DNA from: Klebsormidium nitens
Lineage: Eukaryota; Streptophyta; Klebsormidiophyceae; Klebsormidiales; Klebsormidiaceae
Length of the DNA: 64,000 bases
NCBI GenBank assembly: GCA_000708835.1
Contig: DF237222.1
Span: forward strand, 1-64,000
Reading direction: 5' to 3'
Positions 48,801 through 59,437 of the stretch are shown here, piece by piece. Made by a program: the position numbers and the translations under genes. The notes under the pieces were generated by a model. It had not been told where the DNA came from. It ran no database searches and saw only the letters and a list, made by a program, of their open reading frames with translations. How positions within the stretch are numbered: position 1 is the first letter of the stretch; each line of letters opens with the position of its first letter.

Positions 48801-51800
48801 GAGAAAAAGAAACTTTTCAGAATAGACAAAATCAAGTTACCGCTGACACAGAGGATATTCACCGACGCCGCATCAGCAGGAGCTGTGCGCCAGCGCGGCC
48901 AGCTGCACGACGCCGCCGCCCCCGTCCAGGACGACCTGCTGTGGGGGAGAAAAATACGATTTTTAGAAAGGGAAGAAAGAAGCCAATATAGAAATAGGCC
49001 TCCACTGACACGGAAGATATTGACCGGTGCCGCAACCAGCCGTAGGGTCGGGTCCATGCTGTGCGCCAGCATGGGCAGCTGCGCGACGCCGCCTCCGTCC
49101 AGGACACCCTGCTGTTGGTGAGAAAAAGACACTCTTCGAAAAAGGAAAAACTAAGCGAAGATAAGTATAAGAAAAGGAAATAATGAACCAAGATAACGTA
49201 GCGCTGGGAAGTTGAGCGCGATGTTGCACAGCGTTGCGGATGCGGTTGCCTGCATGCTCGGGTCCAGATCGCGAAAATGATACAATCTGAATACACCGAA
49301 ACCGAAGCTTGAAAGTTTCAAAACTTTGAACTCACCAATCGTAGTGGTCAGAAATCGAGCATGATGTTGTGGACGCGGTCGCCTGCACGCTCGAATCTCG
49401 GTTCCCCAACACCAGCCAAAGAGCGACGACAGCACATAAGTAAGTAGTGCAATAAGAGAGGAACAAAATAAAGATGACCCAACTTTGAACTCACTGATCG
49501 TAGCGGTGAGAAGTCGAGCACGATGTTGCACAGCGTGGCGGATGCGGTCGCCTGAACACTCGGATCCGGGTCGCCCAGCAGCTTGAACAGCGGCTCCGCT
49601 ATGGAGGCGTCGACCAGGGAGGTGCGCAGGTTTTTGACGGAGCGGGAGAGGCTCTTGGTGCACGCGCAGGCCGCGGCGCGGACACCCGGGGCGGCGTCCT
49701 CCAGGCCCGAAATGACGGGGAGAAGGGCGCTGCGAAAAAAAGCCACACCTAGTTCTCATGAAGCAAGCGGATGCGTAGCCTGGGGCGGCGTCTAAGCCCG
49801 AGGTATCAGGAGAAAGGACGCTGCGACAAGACACCAGAATTGACCACAGTCCCGCACGAGCGGATGCATGATGCGTGCTCTTGATGAATCTGTAATCGCT
49901 TGCCAGAATGCGACTTTCTGCTGAAGGAAATCAAACGTCCAATGCGGGTCAGAAGGACGAGAGGTCCGTATATAACGAACCTTAAAACGGCAGCATTTCC
50001 AACGGCTCCGCTCGTTAAAATCTTATAAGCTCTGACCCTTCCCGGCCACTCAAGCGAACACCTATGTCTGCGAGGTGAAAGTTGCACTGAACTTGTCAAG
50101 CGTCGTCAACATATGAGGATCGACCCTCGACGCTTTCACCTCCCGCTGTCGAGCGCGTACTTCCTTCCCGCAGCTTGGAGCCCAATAACCACTTCCGTCG
50201 GTGATCGATCGTAGGATAGATTCTTGCAGACTTGGCTCTGTCACAGTCCTCCCGCTCAAGATATGCTGCGAAGAATATCAACTCTGATCAATCCAGATCC
50301 CGTCGAGAAAACTTACCGAGACTCGACCAGTTGCCGCCGGCCCTCCTCCCGCGTGGAGCAAAGGGCCGCGAGCGCGTGGAAGATGTTCTCTCGATGCCGG
50401 GGGGTCAATACCCCGCTCCCGGCCGCTAGCTTTCCCGACAGCTTCCCGATGGCGTCTGCGTCGCAGGCCAGCTTTTGGAGGTCCTCACTGTCCGCGATAA
50501 AGTGAGCCAGCACGCTGGGGGCTTCTTCGCCAGCCTACAGAGAGCTCAGACATATCGGGAAAAGGGGGAAAAGGAAGAAAAGGGAAATAAAGAAGCAATT
50601 CGCGGAATGTAGAAAACATGGAGTGTCATCCAAAGTGCTGGCTTAAGCAAAGGGATGAACGACGTTTTTCGAGTTAGCTGCTGACAAGGTGGTCGACCAT
50701 TGGGGGATGGCGTACGGGGCCTAGTCCCGGCCTGACGAAAGAAAGACGTTGGAATGTGAACGAGATCGTAGAAGCTGAGGCACTACAAGTGACAAAAGAG
50801 AACGAATGAGACTCTAAGGGAACTAGCGTCAGAGGAACACAGATTTTGTGGTGTCAGCCTGGCAACATTGGGGGCGAATCCCATGAGCGCCCCCGCTTGT
50901 GCGACAAAGCCCGTCTCGGTTGTTGCCATCCTATTTGTGATTCACTTGGTGCAAAAAGTCGGTGACACTCTCTTTGAAAATAGACGCACTTGCCGATTTA
51001 AGCTGACTCGAAGCTTCTGTCGAGAGCCATCATCAGAGAAAGAAGCTTCAATAAGAGAGAGAACTCACAACATGAGCCGCAAAAATACATGTCCGCAACC
51101 AGCCACCGTGTTGAGGACCCTTCAGTCGAGGTAAAATAAGATCGTGGAAGGCAATGCCCTGCCCTCACCTCGCCTGGACAGTCCACCAGCTTCACAAGCG
51201 CACTGATCACCGCCGCCGCCACGTCCCTTGCCGATCCCGGCGGCCCTGTCGTCCTCTCCGTCCCGTACTCTGGACACGTCCGGCTGATGTTTGCCACACA
51301 TGCGCACGCCAGCAACCGAGACTTTCCTGACCTCTCCTTGACTGTCGGGATGATCACTGTGAGAAAGGGGTTCCCCGGAGCGTTGAGCAGTGCTCGGGAT
51401 TGCTGCTCGTCGTTGCGCGTGAGGGAAGCGATGGCGTCGAGAGCGGTCTCGACCTTGCGAGGGTTGGGGTGAGTGAGAAGATGAAGGAGGCCCTGGAGGG
51501 CGCCGGCTTGGGCAATGGCGGCGCGTTGCTCCGGGAAGTCGCAGCACCTGCAAAGGGAGTGGCAGCAAATGTAAGATATGTACTGTTTGACACAAACAGC
51601 AGATTATGTAGACTTAAATCGATCATCTGGATTATATTGTTATACTACTGATCAATTATGATAGATGAATCCAAGAATGACAAGCCCCCACTCGAGAATG
51701 GAGCTATCATGTCAGAGTATGGAACTCTTCAAGGGAGGTTCCAGCGTATCACCGCTTAGTTACCGTCTATATGCAACTCTAGGGTACTGGACGGCTAACA

Positions 51801-52863
51801 GCAATCGGTATCAAACGTTTGGTGTCCGTACATGTGCAAGGCATGATATACATATGTAAGGCATGGCGCAAGTTGTCAAAATGCCGCTTGGAGAGGGCCA
51901 AAAGACTGAGGGGACAGCACGCATTAGGAAGGTATGCCTAGTCCAGATCAAAAAGAATGTCCGATGAGAGAAGCAAGGCTGCGCAAAATGGTGGAAGATC
52001 TACGGGGAATCTCAGCTCAAAATAGGGGAGGTGACACCATACGATGTGAATAGGGCCTGACGACAAGACGTGCCAGTGCACTAAGTTTTCCAAACAGTAC
52101 TTAATTCGTGCACGACTCTTTCAAGGTGGTGCAAGCTTTTTCTCAGTGAAAGACTGCTTCCCGAATAGTTTCAAAAGCACAACGAAATCATGGTGTACAT
52201 ACCAATAAACGCGGTTCCAGCTGGAAAGGAGCTGCAAGGTGACATCCTCGAGTTGCAAGGAAGGGTACGATTCAGATTCAGGAGGAAAGTACGAGCTCCC
52301 CCACAGGTGTGTAGCTGAGCTTCGCAATCAGGTGAGAAATCAGAAATGTCAAGGAAGGAACTGGATGCACTTCCTCACCGTGCAAGCACACTGGCCGCTA
52401 CTTCAGAGATGTCATCGTTTGCACTGGCCAGCAACCGCAGAATATTTTCGAGCGCCCCCCCGGATCTGAAGAAGGTGGCCCCCTGCGGTGCAAGCTGCGT
52501 CTGGAAGATCATGCGCAGCGACCGCGCTCCCGCTTCCACGACCCGCTCATCTCCGTTTGAAAGGGTATTCAGAAGGTGAGGAAGACAGCCGCTATCAAGA
52601 ACTGCCCTGACGCCAGAGTCTATCCCGCACGCGAAGCTGCCGACCGCCGCTGCAGATTGGACGAGGAGATTCGTCTCTGTGTCACTGGCAAGAATCTCAG
52701 CAACTCGGGGGACAGCGCCTAGCTTGATGTAGCAAAGCTTCTTCGACCTGTTTCCAATGATCTGGTTCTTGACGTCGCGCAGCGCTTTCAGGCGCGCAGA
52801 GGTGTCCCCAGAGGACAGGTTTTCAACAATATCCTCCGGCCGAGAGCGAGCTGAGGCAGGCAT
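45847..52863 (-). CDS. ARMC8: ARMC8 / GID5 armadillo-repeat protein
   Basis: Exons in gene order: 52863-52379, 51547-51169, 50534-50317, 49729-49495, 48792-48550, 47545-47447, 47230-47094, 46448-46325 and 45939-45847. Phases close to 670 aa, almost the same as animal ARMC8. The N-terminus carries the family hallmark ALRDVKNQIIGNRSKKLCYI followed by LGAVPRVAEILAS. Armadillo repeats run to the C-terminus, including NAVWALKNLLFMAD and RVAAVWVLINLTYS; the end (DRAKTALEQF) also matches the family. ARMC8 (yeast Gid5/Vid28) is a scaffold subunit of the CTLH/GID E3 ubiquitin ligase and recruits the substrate receptor Gid4 in yeast. ATG 52863 is preceded in frame only by non-ATG codons. Three exon edges around exons 4 and 5 are duplicated in the flanking introns; I chose the copies that keep frame and conserved sequence. 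Confidence 0.93.
48055..48620 (-). repeat. four copies of ARMC8 exon 5 donor side
   Basis: The true exon 5 ends at 48550 with GGAAAG|GTGAGG. Copies of its last 60-70 bp, each with a GTGAGN donor, end at about 48379, 48225 and 48060. Spacings are 171, 154 and 165 bp. The first two copies keep the frame (EDGVQEQALMLVR, then LVHGK); the last has a frameshift. All lie downstream of the exon in gene orientation. Confidence 0.9.
48735..49115 (-). repeat. three copies of ARMC8 exon 5 acceptor side
   Basis: The true acceptor precedes 48792 (ACAG|CAGGTCGTTCTGGACGG). Copies have pseudo-starts at about 48938 (CAG|CAGGTCGTCCTGGACGG) and 49111 (CAG|CAGGGTGTCCTGGACGG). Spacings are 146 and 173 bp. Each copy covers about 60-90 bp of exon (VLDGGGVAQL...LAHSMD) plus a repeated intron flank with TTTCT and GAAAAAG runs. 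Confidence 0.9.
49185..49580 (-). repeat. three copies of ARMC8 exon 4 donor side
   Basis: The true exon 4 ends at 49495 (CTACGATCA|GTGAGT). Copies of its last 70-90 bp, encoding SVQATASATLCNIVLDF and what follows, align at about 49336 (a GT donor retained) and about 49190 (donor lost). Spacings are about 159 and 143 bp. Confidence 0.88.
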
Positions 52864-53979
52864 CTTCTCTGCTGACGAGTCCAAGCCTGGGAGCAAGGCA
52901 ATTCTCCTGACCTCCGGCTAGCTCAGGCTTTGCCTCGGCTCAGCTTCGCGCTCCAAGCATGCGCCCTTGAAGTTGCAGGTAAAAGCTAGCTCAAAAGTTT
53001 CTTGCGAGTACTAAGAATCAGATTCTCTGCAACCTGGCTTTCTGTCTGGGGATCCCCAGTGGTCGAATACCGATTATATCTAGAATGTTATACCAAACCA
53101 TATATTGAGACGTGTGCTTGCTGAATTTGGAGCTAGCCTAAATTCCCTCTTATCTGGTGTCCAAGTATGACAAATTTCAGGAAGGAGATTGTTCAATGAG
53201 CTGCTGAGAGAATATATCACGCATCTGTCCTCGTATGAACGTCAGCAGACATGGAAGTCCCAAAATTGGTGATTTATCAGCTCACAAAGAAGCAGTCGTG
53301 ACTGATGGTGGTGTTGGTGCGCCTTTCTTGCAGCAAGCTTTGCCAATGGGTGGCACCAGCATTTGAGTTTCATTTAAGGCAATCCCCCTTTCTTACAGCT
53401 AAGAGGCCTAAGAACTGCGTGCCTCAAAGCATAAGAGTCTGCGCCGTTTTTCGATCCCAAGTTTGGCGCCGTTTATACTAAGTATGTGATCAAGAGTTGA
53501 AGATGGTGTTCCCAGCAGTACAATCTACCAACATTTCTCGGTCCTCACAAGGGGGACACTCGATCAGCCAACTCTGCGGTTCGTCTCAAGCGAAAGACAA
53601 CATGAACCTCGCTAAAGTCTCGCAGGTTGGTGGTTTTTCTTCACATAGCTCGCTTCTTCAGCGCATATTGACACATGAATCCTGTGCAATACTGTTCAGC
53701 ATTGCCTGATCAGCAGCTATGAAGAAAGTTTCGACGAAGCCCCACAACCTTGAGGGTGCTGAGCCCCTCATTCTGAGCCGATAGGATAGGTCACATGCGC
53801 TCTGCCCTAAGATTTGCTAAAAGCTTCTCTTTTGAAATTGTTTATGTAGAGGGAAAGAGAACTCAGATACTTTGAAACAGGAGTTTTAGGTGCTCCTGCT
53901 CCCATGCTGTCTTTTTGCAACAGTCATTCTCCTCTTCATCTGGTGCCTCCAACCATCTTCAACAAAAGTTCCTCTCTTA
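52864..53979. promoter_or_regulatory. divergent region between ARMC8 and dihydroorotase
   Basis: This 1.1-kb region should contain both promoters. A possible alternative first exon of dihydroorotase lies at 53503-53625: it starts with ATG, stays open for 41 codons and ends at a CAG|GTTGGT donor. It would splice in phase 0 to a TGCAG acceptor at 53985, preceded by a pyrimidine-rich tract. Confidence 0.45.
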
Positions 53980-56900
53980 ATGCAGGTCCAGTCAGCCAGC
54001 AAATGCCTCCACCAAGTGTTGCGTCTCGCCACTCTACAACGAGCCAACCTCAGAAGTCTCACGGTTCGGGCATCGGTGGCAGCTCCAGAGAGGAGACAAG
54101 AGTCAGTATCAAAGCAGTCTCCAGAAAGTCTGACCATAACCCAGCCCGATGACTGGCACCTCCACTTGAGAGACGGGCCCGCCATGCAGTCGTGTGTGCA
54201 GCACTCTGCGGCGCAGTTTGGGCGGGCCATCATCATGCCAAACCTGAAACCCCCGGTCGTCAGCACAGGTAGGAAGCATTAGAGTCCCTATGTTCTGAGC
54301 TGGGAAGTCATCGGAATTTATTGACAATGCTACGAATTATCTGCTAGTTACCCTTGAGACGAATTGACGCTCCAGAAAATGACTGATGAGCCCGGGGTGC
54401 TCAGTATTTGCGCTTTGAAATAGGGAAAACTGGAGCTGAAAGGCTTGTGTCCGGAAGCTGATGAGGGTGCTGGTTTCTGTCTTATGGAATTGGAAGTCAC
54501 GTGAAGCTTTTCAAAGATTTGGTATTCTGATCTCCTCGCAGAAAAGCGTCACTTTGGTCCGGAATCGGACTCGTGCGATTTCTACTTGTCGGACCGCTTG
54601 CGGTCTGGATACAACCAGGCTCCTCAGTAAAGAAGCCTTGAAAAAAGATCTGTAGAAGGTCCTTGCCCTCAGAGTTCGTAAGTTTGCAAGACTCGATAAG
54701 ATAATCGATATGGCCTCTTCCAATATCTCTTCTAAAACGATTGCCACCGGTCAGAAAAGATACTCGATCTGAGATTGACCTAATTCGCATGCGCTCTTAC
54801 AGAGGACGCCATCCAGTACCGCCAGCGCATCCTGAGCGCGCTCCCAAAGGACACCCCTTTCCAGCCGCTGATGACCCTCTACCTGACCGACAAAACGACT
54901 GCCGACGAGATCCGGAAAGCAAAGGAGAGCGGGATCGTGTACGCGGTTAAGCTGTACCCCGCGGGCGCTACGACGAACTCTGCGGCGGGGGTTACGAGCC
55001 TCGACAAATGCATGGCGGCGTTAGAGGCGATGGTGGAACACGGTCTTCCGCTGCTGGTGAGTAGGATCGCAGAGCTTTTGTGACGACAAAGAAGAACTGC
55101 GGCCTATTTGCAGTGGCTTTATGCCGCTGATGTCGAGCGATTTTGCAAGGAGGTTACGCTCTGAGCTTTGAATCAAGCATCGTACTCAACTGGTGTAAGT
55201 AGTTTATCTTTCGACATTCCAAAAATGAGCGTATCAGTTGTACATGCATCAATGCCATGCTTCTCCAGAAGGAACGCATAACTAAATCGCAACACGAACT
55301 CAGTCAAGTTTCAAAGCCACTCCGAATCATCCGAACCGTTCTGGACCTGAGGAGAAAGCATCGTTGCTTTGAGCGCATTCTTCTCGATCGTGGCTCCCCT
55401 CCTTTTGACCACACACTCTGAAATCAATTCATCCTTGTGAGATGGAATATATTTGAAGTCTTCTTGTGGCCTCGCCAGTGCATGGCTGCATCAACGAGCC
55501 GCTCGTCAACAGCGACGACTAAAATGCTTCTGTTTCAGTAATAGGTCTTTGCTTTTGTGGGGCAACTGCAGTCATTGCAAACTTTCCGATTCCATGCTGC
55601 AAAATATTCGAATACAGAAAACAGCCTAGCGCTTAGGTCTCCGCTTCAGCTACAAGCGGCATAAGGCGGACCTTCCTGCCAACATCTTCGATCGCAAGTC
55701 CCTCTTCCCAGAGCCTGATCGAATCCGTTTGAGGACAGAGACAATTACTGATGCACTGGGATGCCTACCGTTCGAGAAGGTTTGCAATAGCTTCGTGAAA
55801 GCCCACCTCAGGTGCATGGCGAAGTCACCGGCCCTTACCACAATTGTCACCCATGAGCGCTTTTCTTTGGACCGCCTTCATCACTCCCTCTGCACTCAAC
55901 AACTTTTCAGGTTTGGAACTTTTACTTTGAGACGCCAACCCTCGCATACCTCGTTCAAAGCCGAGCGTTCGATAACCTCATCAGAAGCTAATCGACTAGG
56001 ACCCATCGACTTCAGTGATTGACCTCACTACTGAACTGCCAACGTCGTTCTTCCGTCTGAATTACCCTTTTGGCCTCACAAAAAGACTGAACTTTTTCCA
56101 GGTATGTGGGGAAGTCACCGACCCTTCGGTCACATCTTCGTTCGCAAGCGCCTCTTTCCGGACCGCCTCCGTGACCTTCCTCCGCAATCGGTATACAATA
56201 CACTCTTACCGATGCCATTTTTTGAAAGGCCGACTTTTTGAAAGTGTTCGTCAAAGTTTGTGGACCCCCCTCCTTATCCAGGAAGGTACCTTTTTCAGGT
56301 ACATGGGAAGGTCACTGACCCTTCCGTCGACATCTACGGCCGCAAGCGCCTCTTTGGACCGCTTTCATCACCATCTTCGCACTTTTAATGATTGCAGATT
56401 CATACGGTACACTGACGCCAAAGCTGAGACGCCGACTTCGTTAAAATACTTTCTCAAATCCCCTTTTTCGAGGTACATGGCGAGGTCATCGACCCTTCCG
56501 TCGACATCTTCGACCGCGAGCGCCTCTTTCTCGACCGTTGTCATCACCCTCTTCGCACACAATAAAATCGCAGTCTCATAAATATACCGACGCCATATTC
56601 GAGACGCCGACTTCGTGAAAATCTCTTCCCCTCCGCAGGTACATGGCGAAGTAACCGATCCTTCCGTCGACATCTTCGACCGGGAGCGCCTCTTTTTGGA
56701 CCGCGTCCTCGCCCCCCTGCTCGCCCGCCTACCCGACCTCCGTTGCGTCGTCGAGCACGCGACCACCAAGGAAGCCGTCGAATTTGTTCGCTCCCAGGAC
56801 GCAACTAGAGTGGGCGCGACCGTGACGCCGCAGCACTTGCTGCTGAACCGCAACGCGCTCTTCCAGGGGGGCGTTCGCCCGCACCACTTCTGCCTACCCA

Positions 56901-58437
56901 TCCTGAAGCGGGAAGAGCACCGTGAGCGAATCGTTTCGTCATTCAGTTTGCTTTTGCGCTTGTTGTTTGGGGCTTCTCATCCAGTGTGGGCGTTTCGCTG
57001 CTCTTTCATCCAACTGTCCTCAAGCGGGAGGAGCACTGGCAGCTTTCGTGCTCCTCTGCAAGTCCTCCGCTTTCACCCACTGCCCACTCTGAGACTTGAA
57101 AGCTCAGAGCAGCTTTTAGGAGAAGAGAAGAGCCCTTGACGAGCAGAATTGTCAGAAAGCATTTTTCCGACATTCTTTCCGACAGTGCAGAGCTGTGCCG
57201 TGCTTTTCGGGGCAATCTTTTGTCTCGTCGCCGTTCGCTGTCTCGCTCTTTTGTAAACGGGAGCACCATGAGAAGCCATCCAACGCTTCTTGGTGAGTTT
57301 CTACCCTTTCTGGCCCCTTTTCCGCCGTCTTGCAAATCATCGTTGTTTCCTGCCGCTTGTGCCGACGCGTGCTGACGTGTGCTTACGTGTGCAGGGGAGG
57401 CCCTCCTCGGTGCGGTCACCTCGGGCAGCCCGCAATTCTTCCTGGGCACCGACAGCGCGCCGCACGAGCGCGGCACCAAAGAGGCGCCCTGCGGTTGCGC
57501 GGGCTGCTTCTCCGCACACGCAGCGCTGGAGTTGTATGCTACCGCCTTCGAGGAGGTGGGTTCGACTAACCGAAATTGACACATGGAGAGCGGTGAAGAA
57601 AGTTTTGCGAATGATATGTAGATTTGATATCGTTGTAAGGGCTGTGAACAGATTGTGATTGCTTATACTATATTACCCAGGGGTCCTGTCCGGGAGCAGA
57701 GCGTCCCTTTTTCCCTGTCTTCACTTTCTTCCTTCCAGGATATTGTCAACTTCTCTTGAATCTTTGTGGCTTTTGTTCCTGGAATTGTGTCACTCGGCTC
57801 TGTAGCCCAATCCATCGCTGCAGTGGAGGCGATTGGACACGCTTGAGCTCTACGTACTGATTCAATGTAGCTACTCATTTTTGCCTCTTCGTGGTTTTCT
57901 CCTGATACCTGGGTCCTGAGGAAGCGTGAGGGTCGAGGAAGCTCCTTAGTCCGGTTTTCAATTTTCAGATCTGAACCAAAAGGAACATGTCAGCACGAAA
58001 AGCTATCATTGACACGCTGCGTGGTGCCAAGCCGTGTGATTTGCTACAAACCAGGTGCTGCGGCCGACTCCTCTCGCAGACAACGGCCTTTCCGAACACC
58101 GGCTCTTTTATTGTCGATGGCGTATGCCTTCCCCTTGGAACGCGCATGTCAGTCTTTCAACCCATTTTGTACATGCGGTTCTGAGACTTTTTCCAAGAGC
58201 GTTTCAACCCAGTTCTCATCCGCTGTCCGTCTGTTGCAGGTCGGCGCTCTCGACAAGCTCGAGGGCTTTGCGTCCTTCTTCGGCCCGGACTTTTACCGCC
58301 TTCCCCGAAATAGCAAAAAGGTCACACTTAGGAGGCAAACTTGGACAGTGCCGGATGAGTATCCGTTTGCCACTGGCACGGTGGTTCCGCTGTTTGCAGG
58401 CCGAGAACTTGGCTGGTCTCTGCAACAAAGTACTTGA
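53980..58437 (+). CDS. PYR4: dihydroorotase, organelle-targeted (pyrimidine biosynthesis)
   Basis: Exons: 53980-54268, 54803-55056, 56639-56921, 57395-57555 and 58240-58437, giving 394 aa. It catalyses the reversible cyclisation of carbamoyl-aspartate to dihydroorotate, the third step of UMP synthesis. The PyrC-type metal site is intact: [10 protein letters not shown] (His60, His62), Lys146 in [14 protein letters not shown] (carboxylated lysine bridging two zincs), His183 in LLVHGEVTD, His221 in VVEHATT and Asp295 in LGTDSAPH. The GCAGCF and PRNSKKVTL blocks match bacterial-type and plant dihydroorotases. The first 45 residues ([17 protein letters not shown]...) are basic and Ser/Leu-rich with few acidic residues, fitting plastid or mitochondrial import. 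An alternative upstream first exon (53503-53625) is possible. Introns 2 and 3 contain duplicated exon edges. Confidence 0.95.
55805..56710 (+). repeat. five-rung ladder of dihydroorotase exon 3 acceptor edges
   Basis: The true exon 3 starts at 56639 (CAG|GTACATGGCGAAGTAACC). Diverged copies start at about 56473, 56299, 56102 and 55812, all preceded by AG. Spacings are 166, 174, 197 and 290 bp. Each unit contains 60-80 bp of exon (GACATCTTCGACCGCGAGCG, then CCTCTTT) and about 100 bp of intron flank (ATACACTGACGCC...GACGCCGACTTCGT). Similarity to the true edge rises toward the true exon. Confidence 0.92.
56895..57300 (+). repeat. donor-edge copies after dihydroorotase exon 3
   Basis: The true exon end (CATCCTGAAGCGGGAAGAGC, then ACC|GTGAGC, at 56899-56922) is followed by a copy at about 57008-57030 (GTCCTCAAGCGGGAGGAGCACTGG). 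A weaker one lies near 57250 (TTTTGTAAACGGGAGCACCATGAG). The preceding TCGTTTCGTC / CGTTTCGCTGCTCTTT / CGCTGTCTCGCTCTTT flank also recurs. Confidence 0.65.
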
Positions 58438-59437
58438 CCTTACGTGCTTCCGGCACGCGAGCATCCTTGTATTTGTGCGTCCGTGACTGGCCCTGAAATA
58501 CGTCTTATGCATGAGAAGCCTTGAGGCCAGCCGGGCCCTCGCTGCCGCAAACACATGCCTCGCTGCCTTGATCAAATCGGCATCATGATTGTGTCTCCCA
58601 TTTCGAGTTTGTCGAACAGGCACATGCACGCCTAACCTTGATCGAATGTCGTGCCACAAGGCGTCGCTGCTGCATGCAGCCTCGTAACGTCCGTAACCTA
58701 ATGCAAGCAAACCGGATGCCACCAAACATTGCAACGACTATGAGCCTTCATCAAACTATAGCATGCAATCCTGTCTAATCCACCCCCCTAGCCGATGAAT
58801 GTTGACCACATTGACGAATGTGGACAACAGCCGTCAATCTGGTAAACATAGACACATAGAAACTCGATGATTTGCGTCACTGATATTGTCACGAACACGC
58901 GTGAAGTGGTTGAGATTTCAGTTACTGCTTTCAGAACAACCGCGCGACTTCGTTGAACGTACTGAGCAGCGGTTTTCTCAGGAGAAGCGTTTACAGATAC
59001 TGACACCGCTGTACTTAGAATCCAACATCTCGAAGCAACAAAACGCGATTCAATATAAGCCATAATAATGCGAGGATCAATCAGTGTTCATATCTGCAGT
59101 GTTTGTCGTGCCTACGTATGTGCACATTGATTATCTTTAAATCGGTCACATGTCTAGTTTACCGGAGGGAAACTGATGCTTCCTTCTTGCCCCGTCCCTA
59201 TGCGTTAGTAATGTTCCACCGGGTCAGCTCCAGCTTTCTCATAAGACAACGCAATGCTTTCTGCATGCAAGTGTTTATTAAAGCCGTCATGGTTTTCTGG
59301 CAACACCTTCGGTGTCCCAACCTAAAACTTTCTATGGACTCGAAGTCAACACTTTCTTCGTAAGGTTTCGCCTTTAAGAACCTGAAAGATTGCAAAACTT
59401 TGACGGCTGTTTATGTATGTACGATCCTACACGCACC
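58438..59437. other. convergent intergenic region, no gene seen
   Basis: This lies between the stop codons of dihydroorotase (plus) and galactinol synthase (minus). It should contain both 3' UTRs. No exon or structured RNA was recognised. Confidence 0.5.

Noticed and set aside
53503-53709. Separate small gene upstream of dihydroorotase
   Set aside because: Its frame joins dihydroorotase in phase, so an alternative first exon is the simpler reading. It is not listed as a gene.
48055-56710. Regular repeats resembling a CRISPR or satellite array
   Set aside because: Units are 110-175 bp, contain coding sequence and splice sites of the host gene, and differ from gene to gene. There are no short identical repeats with unique spacers.
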